Counted from the first letter of the stretch, positions 1 through 7,698 are shown. The stretch is DNA of 60,719 bases from Gallionellaceae bacterium (GCA_028714875.1 JAQTLN010000025.1:1-60719), one strand, 5' to 3'. Made by a program: numbers and translations. The notes: a model not told the origin generated them from the sequence alone.

Positions 1-60
1 GGTGCTGATCAGATGCGCAATGTCGATTTTCTCTGGCAGTGCCTTGCGCGTTCTCGCCAT
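1..60 (-). CDS. Partial ORF running off the left edge, function unknown
   Basis: An ATG at 60 on the minus strand opens a frame that stays open to the window edge (20 codons, beginning MARTRKALPEK). An in-frame TGA lies 15 bases upstream, so translation must start near here (ATG, or a GTG 12 bases earlier). No clear Shine-Dalgarno is seen. Too short to assign a family; it could be the start of a real gene or chance. Confidence 0.25.
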   Translation of the reverse strand, partial: MARTRKALPEKIDIAHLIST

Positions 61-271
61 CGTGTCCACATTTCAATGTCAGAATGCGCGAATTGTGATC
101 CATAACGACATATCTGAACAGTATTGGTTTTAGGCGGGAAACAATATTTGGCGGTGGGGCGAGAGGCTGCCCACCAAGGTGAGCGGGAGCGGGCATTCGG
201 ACGGGCCGCATCGAATGACTCCGCACGGCCTGAGCTGACGCCCACGGACAAGACTGGATGTGTTCGCTGGG

Positions 272-553
272 TTATTGCCTGGCTGGCCGCATCCCATCGC
301 TTGGGGCATCCTTGGGAACGCACGCCAGCGGCCTGTCCGCGGGTGCATGGCAAGTCCCGTTCACAGTGCCATTAGGCGATGTAAAGCTACAGTCCTGTCC
401 GCTACTCAAGGATTAGCAAGCCGTGAGCGCTTCCGGCGGCGGCCGGCGTTGTCCCCCGCGATCGCCACCGGGTTGCGCGGCAAGCAGGCCGGAAGACAGC
501 GCGAGCACGGCCAGGAGGCCGCCCTGGATGAAAAGCTTGTTTGGTTTGTTCAT
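272..553 (-). pseudogene. Small secreted four-Cys protein interrupted by an in-frame stop
   Basis: A strong AGGAG site seven bases before the ATG at 553 starts a 46-codon frame: signal peptide (about residues 1-26, ending LLAAQP), an RRPPPEALTAC segment, then TAA at 413-415. The same frame continues past the stop for 46 more codons to TAA at 272-274 and keeps the expected content (DCSFTSPNGTVNGTC, then PLACVP), giving four cysteines in all. I recall similar short exported proteins with a PPPEA..AC start and paired cysteines, which supports one ancestral gene. A single change of CAA or AAA to TAA explains the break; sequencing error or readthrough cannot be excluded. It lies 57 bases downstream of the EF-hand gene on the same strand, so the two are probably co-transcribed. 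Confidence 0.6.
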
Positions 554-610
554 GTGTGACTCCTGTGATTCAGTAAATCCTGGCAAAGCAGGGCAAGCCG
601 TCAGTGAAGA

Positions 611-1327
611 TCATGCCGTCAAAGACAACGTACTGGTTTGCTGCTGGTTCTCCGCCAAGCCGTAGGACGCTATCAAGCGCATGATTTGATTCATCACCTG
701 GGCATTGACGCTCTGCGTATCTTCGGAACCCGAAGCAACACGGGTATCAGAACTTGACGGGTTGGTTTGATTGAAAGCCATGGCCTCGGCGGCACTGACC
801 TTGCCGTCACCATTGGCGTCGGCCTGATCAAAATTGCTGGCCAGGTTGCTGAACATGGCGGAAGCCTGGCTGTCGATGCTGGAGAGCGCGGACGCCATGT
901 CGTTCAGCTGACTCTGCGTTAGATCAGGGGGTTCGCCGCCAGGAGGAGGAGGAGGGGGCGGCATGCCGGATTTTTCACCCTGCCCCCCCATGCGCATGCT
1001 GTCGAATTGGCTGTTGAGATTTTGTTCGAGCTGCTTGAGGCTGGCGGTGAGTTCCGATTGGGTCAGTTTGCCGTCGCTGTTGCCATCGAGTGTCTTGAAA
1101 ACCTCGCTGGCGCTGGCGTTCCCAGTGCTGGACGACAAACTGCTCATTGCCGATTCCAGATCACTTTGCTGAATGTAGCCCTGGCCCTTGGTATCCAGTT
1201 TGGCAAACAGCTCGCCGGCCATTTCCGAGGCGTTGGTCTGCGGCCTACGCCCCCCTCCCTGCATGCTCTGCATCATCATCTGGGAATAACCACCGTTACC
1301 GCCGATACCACCGATTGCGTTGCTCAT
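611..1327 (-). CDS. EF-hand calcium-binding protein with polyproline linker
   Basis: A 238-residue protein with three canonical EF-hand loops: DTKGQGYIQQSD (about 45-56), DGNSDGKLTQSE (81-92) and DANGDGKVSAAE (170-181). A run of seven prolines (about 123-129) separates hands 2 and 3. The N terminus is rich in Gly, Met and Gln and has no obvious signal peptide. The loops predict Ca2+ binding; location and partner are unknown. The start at 1327 has GAGGA about nine bases upstream. The gene follows the two-component operon and carries upstream the same 28-bp motif as the LTxxQ gene, which suggests control by the adjacent OmpR-type regulator (inference). Confidence 0.75.
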   Translation of the reverse strand: MSNAIGGIGGNGGYSQMMMQSMQGGGRRPQTNASEMAGELFAKLDTKGQGYIQQSDLESAMSSLSSSTGNASASEVFKTLDGNSDGKLTQSELTASLKQLEQNLNSQFDSMRMGGQGEKSGMPPPPPPPGGEPPDLTQSQLNDMASALSSIDSQASAMFSNLASNFDQADANGDGKVSAAEAMAFNQTNPSSSDTRVASGSEDTQSVNAQVMNQIMRLIASYGLAENQQQTSTLSLTA

Positions 1328-1393
1328 GGTCTAGGTCCTCATTTGGGTGTCAGGCCCGGCGTCGCGACGGACAGCGTCACTGTAGGAAGCCTG

Positions 1394-1421
1394 TGTATCC
1401 ACGGTTTATCGGCTTTGTATC
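1394..1421 (-). promoter_or_regulatory. Putative response-regulator operator, copy 1
   Basis: Read on the minus strand this 28-mer contains GATACA, GATAAA and GATACA at an 11-base period, typical of tandem OmpR/CpxR-type half-sites. It lies about 67 bases upstream of the EF-hand start. The second copy at 4014-4041 matches at 26 of 28 positions and lies at nearly the same distance from the LTxxQ gene. Binding by the regulator at 2635-3348 is inference. Confidence 0.45.
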
Positions 1422-1468
1422 GCGCCCGATACAATCATTCCAGATTGTCCATTGGCTGGAGGCCCACC

Positions 1469-1540
1469 TGTAGCGCAGGCGTCTCGCCTGCTTCGTCCTT
1501 CCGATCAGGCCTACGAAGCAGGCGAGACGCCTGCGCTACA
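1469..1540. repeat. GTAG-headed inverted palindrome pair (REPIN-like), copy 1
   Basis: Two 28-base arms are perfect reverse complements around a 16-base centre. Each arm begins TGTAGCGC followed by its own small hairpin (GCAGGCG, loop TCT, CGCCTGC). GTAG plus a palindrome in inverted pairs is the layout of REP/REPIN elements mobilised by RAYT transposases. It sits between the kinase gene and the EF-hand gene and is flanked by an outer inverted repeat (1442-1453 with 1555-1566). Confidence 0.7.
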
Positions 1541-1582
1541 TGCCTACTTTGGCTAATGGACAATCTCGGACCCGACCCTGGA

Positions 1583-2638
1583 TCAGGGCTGGCGCGGCAA
1601 TGTCAGCTTGGCGAGCAGACCGCCTTCGGGGAGATTTTGCAGGACGAGTTCGCCGCCATGAGCGCGGGCAACATCGCGCGCGGTGGCAAGGCCGAGGCCA
1701 ACGCCACCCGTGTTTCGGTTGCGCGAATCCTCGAGTCGAACGAAGGGCTCAAACACCGAGGCCATGCGGTTTTCCGGGATGCCCGGGCCGTTATCGAGGA
1801 TCTCGATGACCAGGCAATCCGGCGTTTCTATCAGCGAAATGTCAGCTTGCTCGCCAAAACGCACGGCGTTTTCGATCAGATTGTCGATACACCGGCGCAA
1901 GGTGTTCGGTTGCGCCATGAGGGGCCTGGCCTGGCCTGAAACGTTGACGGCGTGGCCGTTTTCCCGGGCGTCCTCGGCCATCGCCTCCACCAGCGCCTGC
2001 ACGTCCAGGCGCCGCCAAGCCTCGCTGCGGTTGGCGCCGCGCAGGTAATCAAGGGTGGCGTCGAGCATGGCGGCCATTTCGGCCACGTCGCCGCGCGATT
2101 TTTCCCGAATCTTGTCGTCGAGCGGCTGCTCGATGCGGAGCTTGATACGGGTCAACGGGGTGCGCAGGTCATGTGACACGGCGGCCAGGAAGCGGCTGCG
2201 CTCATTGATCTGGGCGTGGATGCGTTCCTGCATATGATTGAATACCCTGGCTGCCGCGCGCGCTTCGTCAGGGCCGGTTTCGACGACTGGCGGGGCATTG
2301 ACATTCCGACCCAGACGCGAGGCAGCCTCGGCCAAATCCTGGATGGGTCGCGCCATCAGGCGCGCGCCGAACCAGACCGCCGCCGCAACTGCGAGGAACT
2401 GAACCGCCAAGCCAAGCCAGAACATCGGCGGCAAGCCGAGTTGAGCCATATGAGGGGGCGGCGGCGGATAGCCCGGCTTGAACATTTCGTGAGGCGGTGG
2501 CCAGGCACCCGGTGGTGGCCCTCGGTGGTCGGCGAAGCCGAACAGCAACAAGGCAATGACCAGGTGGCTGACCAGCACAGCCCCCAGAGTGAGGCCAAAC
2601 AGGCGGGTAAATACGGTATCGGGAAGCCAGCGCTTCAT
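1583..2638 (-). CDS. Sensor histidine kinase with Pro/His-rich periplasmic loop
   Basis: A 351-residue membrane kinase. TM1 (about 11-36) is followed by a short periplasmic loop (about 37-70) very rich in Pro and His (HRGPPP, PPPHEMF, YPPPPPHM), then TM2 (about 71-91), a HAMP-like segment, the HisKA box SHDLRTPL with phospho-acceptor H156, the N box near N253/N257, DNGPGIP (about 282-288) and GGVGLGLA (about 311-318). The start overlaps the end of the response-regulator gene by four bases, so the pair is translationally coupled. The layout resembles CpxA/EnvZ-type kinases. The short His/Pro loop could sense metal, acid or envelope state, or dock the LTxxQ protein; the ligand is unknown. Confidence 0.88.
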   Translation of the reverse strand: MKRWLPDTVFTRLFGLTLGAVLVSHLVIALLLFGFADHRGPPPGAWPPPHEMFKPGYPPPPPHMAQLGLPPMFWLGLAVQFLAVAAAVWFGARLMARPIQDLAEAASRLGRNVNAPPVVETGPDEARAAARVFNHMQERIHAQINERSRFLAAVSHDLRTPLTRIKLRIEQPLDDKIREKSRGDVAEMAAMLDATLDYLRGANRSEAWRRLDVQALVEAMAEDARENGHAVNVSGQARPLMAQPNTLRRCIDNLIENAVRFGEQADISLIETPDCLVIEILDNGPGIPENRMASVFEPFVRLEDSRNRNTGGVGLGLATARDVARAHGGELVLQNLPEGGLLAKLTLPRQP

Positions 2639-3348
2639 CGTGTCACCTTGGCATCGAACAAATAGCCTTCGCCACGCACGGTTTTGAGCAGACGCGGGGC
2701 CTTGGGGTCGTCGCCCAGTTTCTGGCGCAGACGGGATACCAGCAGATCGATGCTGCGATCGAAAGCCTCGATGGCCTTGCCGCGCGCGGCATCCATCAGT
2801 TGATCGCGGCTGAGTACCCGGCGCGGGTTTTCGATAAAGCTCCAGAGCAAGCGGAATTCCGCCTTAGAGAGCGGTACAACCAACTGATCCGGCCCGGTCA
2901 CCTGGCGGGTCACGCGATTGAGCCGCCAGCCTTCGAAGCCCACCTCGTCAGCGCCGCTGGCCACGGTCTCGCGCGGCCCCCGCGTCCGCCGCAACACGGA
3001 GTTAATGCGGGCGACCAGTTCTCGTGGTTCAAAGGGCTTGACCACGTAATCGTCGGCCCCTAATTCCAAGCCAACCACGCGGTCCGAGGCTTCGCTCCGC
3101 GCGGTCAGCATGATGACCGGCAGATCCGATTCGGTTCGGATCACCCGGCACAGGGAAAGACCGTCCTCGCCGGGCAGCATGAGGTCGAGGATAACGACGT
3201 CATAACGCTGCGCCGACAGCGCGTGCCGCATCGTTGGACCATCGGCGACGGCGTCGGCCTGGATGTTGAAGCCAAGCAGGTAGTGACTCAGCAGTTCGCG
3301 GATATCGGGATCGTCGTCGACGATCAATGCCTTGATTACATCCGTCAT
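2635..3348 (-). CDS. OmpR-family response regulator
   Basis: A 237-residue two-domain regulator. The receiver domain (1-120) has the acidic cluster D11-D13, phospho-acceptor D55 in ILDLMLPGEDG, T82 and K104. The C-terminal winged helix (about 135-232) has the OmpR/PhoB signature near its end (VRGEGYLFD). It forms an operon with the kinase downstream and the LTxxQ gene upstream. Likely targets are the paired GATAMA repeats at 1394-1421 and 4014-4041, which would make it autoregulatory like CpxR (inference). Confidence 0.92.
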   Translation of the reverse strand: MTDVIKALIVDDDPDIRELLSHYLLGFNIQADAVADGPTMRHALSAQRYDVVILDLMLPGEDGLSLCRVIRTESDLPVIMLTARSEASDRVVGLELGADDYVVKPFEPRELVARINSVLRRTRGPRETVASGADEVGFEGWRLNRVTRQVTGPDQLVVPLSKAEFRLLWSFIENPRRVLSRDQLMDAARGKAIEAFDRSIDLLVSRLRQKLGDDPKAPRLLKTVRGEGYLFDAKVTR

Positions 3349-3380
3349 CCATTGCCTCCGCGCAAATAGATCGATCAGGC

Positions 3381-3944
3381 TTAACGCATCGGCCGCCCGC
3401 GTTCGTCTTCAAAAACTGACGGTGGCATCGGCCTGTTCGCCATAGGCATTGCCATCGGGTCCGCCATTTCCAGGCGATTGAGCATGAATCCACGCACAAG
3501 ATTGCTCTGACGCTCGTCCAGACTATCCAGGAAAGCGAGCCCAAGGTCTTCCGCTTCACGCTGGGACTTGAGTTCGGCCTGCCGCTGCTGTCCAGCCTGG
3601 CGAAGGACCCCGGCAACGGGCGCTGTGCTATCGGCAAGCCCCGCGAGTATCGATTCCATCCGCTTTCTCTGTTGGTAAGGCCCCGTCGCCATCAGCATCA
3701 CCTGCGCGGATTCGGCCTTTTCCAGGAGTGCTTCCTGGGGCGGGGTCAATTTCAGCCGACACAACACATCGCCAGGAGCCTGAATCAACATCATGAGGGG
3801 GGAGAAAAAGGGCGGCGGTGGCGGGGGCGGCATGTGCATGAGACGTTCGGGCGCGGCTTCGTGTGCCTCCGCTGCGGGTACGGACAGTAGGGGGGTTGCC
3901 ACTAGAGATGCGACCAGGCCAAACAGCAGGGGGCGTTTAGACAT
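3381..3944 (-). CDS. Spy/CpxP-like LTxxQ periplasmic protein
   Basis: A 187-residue exported protein. The signal peptide (about 1-27, ending AEA) is followed by HEAAPERLMHM and seven prolines, then the motif LKLTPPQEALLEKAE and a helical, Gln/Arg-rich body. One LTxxQ-type motif fits the Spy/CpxP/heavy-metal-resistance family, periplasmic chaperones or sensors that often modulate the neighbouring kinase. It is first in the operon, 32 bases before the regulator gene. A 10-bp hairpin lies in its leader and the 28-bp operator-like motif upstream. No metal-site assignment is possible. Confidence 0.65.
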   Translation of the reverse strand: MSKRPLLFGLVASLVATPLLSVPAAEAHEAAPERLMHMPPPPPPPFFSPLMMLIQAPGDVLCRLKLTPPQEALLEKAESAQVMLMATGPYQQRKRMESILAGLADSTAPVAGVLRQAGQQRQAELKSQREAEDLGLAFLDSLDERQSNLVRGFMLNRLEMADPMAMPMANRPMPPSVFEDERGRPMR

Positions 3945-3963
3945 GACGTTTCCTTTTTTCCGG

Positions 3964-3998
3964 GCGTACTGGCAACTGGAAATCAGTCGCCAGTACGC
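3964..3998 (-). other. Leader hairpin before the LTxxQ gene
   Basis: A perfect 10-bp inverted repeat (GCGTACTGGC with GCCAGTACGC, 15-base loop) in the 5' leader, about 20-55 bases upstream of the start. There is no T tract, so it is probably an mRNA-stabilising or control structure rather than a terminator. Confidence 0.45.
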
Positions 3999-4013
3999 AT
4001 CATGTCGGTCGCC

Positions 4014-4041
4014 TGTATCGACGGTTTATCCGCTTTGTATC
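4014..4041 (-). promoter_or_regulatory. Putative response-regulator operator, copy 2
   Basis: This matches 26 of 28 bases of the motif at 1394-1421 and has the same GATACA/GATAAA/GATACA spacing on the minus strand, 70 bases upstream of the LTxxQ start. It is the likely control site of the operon that encodes the regulator itself. Confidence 0.45.
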
Positions 4042-4162
4042 TGTTTTGACGGAATCAGACGAACGCCCCTGAGTAAGAGGCTCATTCGAAACAACTGCTA
4101 TCGCGCCAGAGCGCGGATGTGCGCGAGCGAAAAACGATGAAACTGCCGCAGGCGAATTCATC

Positions 4163-4300
4163 ATGGATTTCTTGAAGACCCGGGCGCTGTTCTGGAAGAA
4201 GGAAGTCACCCCGGAAGGCGAGCGCTGGGTCGGCGGGTCGTCCCCGGCGCGTCTGGACTTCAGGAGGTGGCGGGCCGCCGCAGCGGCAGAGTCAGCCTGA
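4163..4300 (+). pseudogene. Possible 5' remnant of an unidentified gene
   Basis: A 45-codon plus-strand frame starts MDFLKTRALFWKKEVTPEGERWVGG and then degenerates into low-complexity Arg/Ala before stopping inside the convergent kinase gene. The first 33 residues look protein-like, the rest does not, as expected of a gene truncated by rearrangement. There is no ribosome site. It may be chance. The rest of 3945-4259 holds only the hairpin and operator listed separately. Confidence 0.22.
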
Positions 4301-5501
4301 AGACGCTACCTTGCCCGAGCACACTCTTCACTTCGATGCGGCCGTGGTGGCCTCGGGCGATGCTGTAGGCGAGTGACAAGCCCATGCCGGTTCCCTGGCC
4401 GATCGGCAGCGTGGTGAAAAACGGGTCGAAAATTCGCTTCATGTTCTCGGGGGGGATGCCCTTGCCGGTGTCCTCGACCTCGACCCAGGCTTCTCGCTCA
4501 TCGAAGCCGGTTCGCAAGGTGATACCGCCGCGCCCCTCGATGGCCTGGGCGGCATTCACCAGCAGCTTGGCGAATACCTGATTGATCTGTGCCGCCATGC
4601 ACTCGACATCCGGCAGGCCGGCGTATTCCTTCCTGATTTCGGCCTTGGCCTTGATCTCGCCGGCGACGACTTCCAATGTGCTGTCGAGCCCAGCCTCAAG
4701 CTTGACGAACTGCCAGCCGGCATCATCGACGTGGGAAAAGTCCTTGAGATTGCTCACAATTTTGGCGACTCTCGCCAGTCCCGTGCGTGATTCCTCCATG
4801 AGCGTGACGATGTCCTCGCGGAGAAAGTCGAGATCCGCCGACTTCTTGGCCGCCGTGATCGCCGCCACGAGGTTTGGGTGGGCCGCGAGGGCTGTATCGG
4901 CGCTTTCATAGGCGTTGATGACCCGCAGTAGGCCATCGACCTGACCCTGGAGACTGCCGAGATTGGAATTGACGAAGCCGACCGGGTTGTTGATCTCATG
5001 GGCGACGCCCGCCGCCAGTTGGCCGACGGAAGCCATGGTCTGGGACTGAAGTAGCTGGTTCTGGGTGTCCGCGAGATTGCGGTTGGTTTCCGTGAGCTGT
5101 TCGAGGTTCTTCGCCAGCCGCTGCCGCAAGGTGTTGATGCGGGTCATCGCCTTCATCTTGGCTTGCAGGATCGACTCCGGCCAATTCTTGGCCAGGAAGT
5201 CATCGCCGCCGGCCTCGATGGCGGTGATCAGGTTGTCATGGGTGTTGGAGGCGGTGAGAAAGATAATGGGCGTCCATGCCGACGTTTCCGCTTCGATCTG
5301 GCGTATGCGGTTGGTGGCGGCGAAACCATCCATGACGGGCATCTCGATATCCATCAACACCAGATCGGGGGCCGTCTCCTGGAACTTGTCGACCGCGAGC
5401 TGACCGTTTTCGGCCAGCACCACATCGTGGCCAAAACTGGCTAGGCGTGCGGCCATCACCACGGCGACGGCACGGGAGTCTTCGACCAGCAATATTTTCA
5501 T
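4260..5501 (-). CDS. Response regulator-histidine kinase hybrid
   Basis: A 413-residue soluble protein. The N-terminal receiver has D8, phospho-site D51 in LMDIEMPVMDG, T82 and K104. A coiled coil (about 115-155) leads to HisKA with GVAHEINNP (H167), then a C-terminal ATPase domain with DTGKGIP and GTGMGLSL. No membrane segment is seen, so it takes input by phosphotransfer or from a partner protein. Receiver-first kinases of this kind act in multistep or chemosensory-like cascades. No cognate sensor or output is adjacent, so it is probably an orphan. Confidence 0.88.
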   Translation of the reverse strand: MKILLVEDSRAVAVVMAARLASFGHDVVLAENGQLAVDKFQETAPDLVLMDIEMPVMDGFAATNRIRQIEAETSAWTPIIFLTASNTHDNLITAIEAGGDDFLAKNWPESILQAKMKAMTRINTLRQRLAKNLEQLTETNRNLADTQNQLLQSQTMASVGQLAAGVAHEINNPVGFVNSNLGSLQGQVDGLLRVINAYESADTALAAHPNLVAAITAAKKSADLDFLREDIVTLMEESRTGLARVAKIVSNLKDFSHVDDAGWQFVKLEAGLDSTLEVVAGEIKAKAEIRKEYAGLPDVECMAAQINQVFAKLLVNAAQAIEGRGGITLRTGFDEREAWVEVEDTGKGIPPENMKRIFDPFFTTLPIGQGTGMGLSLAYSIARGHHGRIEVKSVLGQGSVFRLTLPLRRPATS

Positions 5502-5688
5502 GGGGCGACAGCCTCAAGAGGTGAACGTGAATCGAGCGGACCCGGCTTGGCAACGCCAGGCCGGTACTGCGGGTTGGGTCTTGGCTGATTATTTCATCAA
5601 GTGGAATGGGGCGGAACGATACATTCCGCTGGTTTCAGCGTGCCGGTTCCGGATGGCCGAGGAAGAATAACGAAGGGGCTCTGAACGA

Positions 5689-5714
5689 CGAAGCCCCGCC
5701 GCGGCGGGGCTTCG
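5689..5714 (-). terminator. Hairpin after the dynamin-like gene
   Basis: A perfect GC-rich palindrome (12-bp arms, CGAAGCCCCGCC and its complement) 20 bases past the stop of the minus-strand GTPase gene. No real T tract follows, so termination is plausible but not certain. Confidence 0.45.
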
Positions 5715-5733
5715 CGTCTCCGGCGAACGCGGT

Positions 5734-7698
5734 TCAGGCCGCTACCGCGAGTTCCTGATCTTCAACGGACTCTTCGACGAGCAAATTACGAATATGTTGT
5801 GCCAGAGCGCTGAACTCTTCGATCTGGCGCGAGACATCGAGGTACATCTGGTCGAGTTCGCCGATACGGTCTTCCAGGGTGTCGGCCGCCTTGTGGATGC
5901 GCTTGACGCTTTCCAGGCGCCGCCGCAGTTGCATCTGGTGCTCGCGCACCTGGCCTTCCATCGGCGACATCACGGCCTTGAGCCAGCTTTCGACATCCTT
6001 GTTGAGCACCTCGAAGACCTGCACCACGCGCGAAGCCAGGGTTTCGAAAAAGCGCGAGGTGAGGGTGTACTGCTCGGTGGTGAGGAAGGTGTAGAAGGTG
6101 TTGAACTGCTGGTCGTAGGCGCTTTCCAGGCGCTGGATTTCCTTGCGGTAGCGCAGGATCGAGAAGGGCGGAATGGCGACCAGATTGATGCCGTGTTCGC
6201 GGTTCAGCTTCTGGTACATGGCGTCCATCATCTTGTTGATCTCTTCGATCTGGCCATTGGCCGTGTCGAGATGGCTGTCGACATGCTTGAAAAAACTGCT
6301 CATGGCGTCGCGGATGCCCTTGGTGAAGCGGCTCTGCACCATCGCTTCGCGGGCATCGCGCACTTCATTGCGGAGGATGTCCATGCCGATCTGGGAGAAC
6401 AGCTTGATGCTCTGCTGCGAGAAGATGGAACGCAGGGCCTGGAACTGTTGCAAGCCGCGCTCGAAGGTGTCCTTGTCGCCGGAGATCTTGAGCATGATGT
6501 GTTCCACCACATCCTGATTCTTTCCTTGCAAGCCCCTGAGCTCGGTCAGCTGTTCCTCGATGCCACGACGCCGCGCTTCCAGCAGGGCGTCGCTGGAATC
6601 GAGCAGGTCGGACAATTCGGCATCACTCTGGTCGCGCACGATGGACTGTTTAGAGGAAATCAGTTCCTCGGAGAGCGCTTTTTCCAGGGCGGCGAGCCGA
6701 CTCTTTTCCAGCAGGGCGCTGTCGCCGTTGATCTTCGCCAGCAGGCCTTTCTGCGCGGATACCGGGTAGATCTGTGAGCTGTCGACCCCGAGCTGATCCG
6801 CGCAGGACTTCACCTGGGCATCGATTTCCGCGTTGATCTGGGCTTCGCTCTTGAGTTCGTCCCAGAGGCCGTCGATTTTGTTGAGCGCCACCAGGCGGCC
6901 GCGGTTCTTGCCGCGCGCGTAGATGTGGTTGCGCCAGACTTCGATATCGGACTTGGTGACGCCGGTGTCCGCCGCCAGCACGAACAGCACGGCGTGGGCA
7001 TTGGGCAGCAGGTTGAAGGTCAGTTCCGGTTCCACGCCGATGGCATTCAGGCCCGGCGTGTCGTAGACCACCAGGCCTTTTTCCAGGAAGGGATGCGGGA
7101 AGTTGATGATGGCGTGGCGCCATGCGGGGATGGTGACCGTGCCATCCTCGTTCTGGCTGGGGCCGAATTGCCTGTCATTGGGGTCGAAGAGGCCGAATTT
7201 GATGGCGTCGTCGAGCGAAACATTCTTGACCCGGCACACTTCCAGCATGGCCTGGGTGACGTTTTCCGCAGAGGAGGGGTCGATGCCGATCAGGCTCCAT
7301 TCTTCCGGGTAGTTCTTGTATTCCGCGATGGTGGCGCTGGCGGCGCGGGTCTCGATCGGCAGAAGTTCGATTCTGGGCGGCCGGCCGGCGTCGTAGAGCA
7401 GTTCCGTCGGGCACATGGTGGTGCGCCCGGCGGTGGAGGGCAGCAGGCGTTGCTTGAGGTCGGACAGGAAGATGGCGTTGATCAGCTCGGATTTGCCGCG
7501 CGAGAACTCGGCGACGAAGGCGACGTGCAGTTTGTCTTCCGAGAGCCGATCGGCGAGTTGCTGCAGGCGCAGATCGCGTTGCGAGTCGTTGAGGTCTTCC
7601 CGATTCAGCCATTGCCGATAGTCGGCGATGCGGCGTGAAAGATCCTCGCGCCATTGGCTGTAGGCTTCGAAATCGGTGGCGAGCGAAGCGGTACTCAT
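5734..7698 (-). CDS. Dynamin-like large GTPase
   Basis: A 654-residue protein. The start at 7698 is chosen because GGAGGA lies eight bases upstream; a longer frame begins at 7770. The GTPase domain shows the P-loop AEFSRGKSELINAI (about 63-76), switch threonines in GRTTMCPTE (about 91-99), DTPGLN (about 213) and NKIDG (about 272). The second half is helical, as in the bundle/stalk of bacterial dynamin-like proteins, with no clear transmembrane hairpin. Such proteins remodel or protect membranes; the exact role here is unknown. It is a single gene, whereas many bacterial dynamins come in pairs. The AEFSRG P-loop departs from the usual GEFNAGKS but keeps GKS. Confidence 0.82.
   Translation of the reverse strand: MSTASLATDFEAYSQWREDLSRRIADYRQWLNREDLNDSQRDLRLQQLADRLSEDKLHVAFVAEFSRGKSELINAIFLSDLKQRLLPSTAGRTTMCPTELLYDAGRPPRIELLPIETRAASATIAEYKNYPEEWSLIGIDPSSAENVTQAMLEVCRVKNVSLDDAIKFGLFDPNDRQFGPSQNEDGTVTIPAWRHAIINFPHPFLEKGLVVYDTPGLNAIGVEPELTFNLLPNAHAVLFVLAADTGVTKSDIEVWRNHIYARGKNRGRLVALNKIDGLWDELKSEAQINAEIDAQVKSCADQLGVDSSQIYPVSAQKGLLAKINGDSALLEKSRLAALEKALSEELISSKQSIVRDQSDAELSDLLDSSDALLEARRRGIEEQLTELRGLQGKNQDVVEHIMLKISGDKDTFERGLQQFQALRSIFSQQSIKLFSQIGMDILRNEVRDAREAMVQSRFTKGIRDAMSSFFKHVDSHLDTANGQIEEINKMMDAMYQKLNREHGINLVAIPPFSILRYRKEIQRLESAYDQQFNTFYTFLTTEQYTLTSRFFETLASRVVQVFEVLNKDVESWLKAVMSPMEGQVREHQMQLRRRLESVKRIHKAADTLEDRIGELDQMYLDVSRQIEEFSALAQHIRNLLVEESVEDQELAVAA

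Noticed and set aside
124-559. Plus-strand frames of 83, 99 and 80 codons
   Set aside because: Antisense to the broken Cys-protein gene, without ribosome sites or protein-like content; 1-271 otherwise holds only the possible partial ORF at the edge.
1007-1939. 310-codon plus-strand frame across the EF-hand and kinase genes
   Set aside because: It crosses the palindrome and two real minus-strand genes and has no recognisable domain or ribosome site.
5611-5629. Third regulator operator (palindrome GCGGAA...TTCCGC containing GATACA)
   Set aside because: Only one GATACA unit and no 11-base repeats; similarity to the 28-bp motif is too small.
5794-6777. 327-codon plus-strand frame
   Set aside because: Antisense shadow of the dynamin-like gene, which has clear GTPase motifs and a strong ribosome site.
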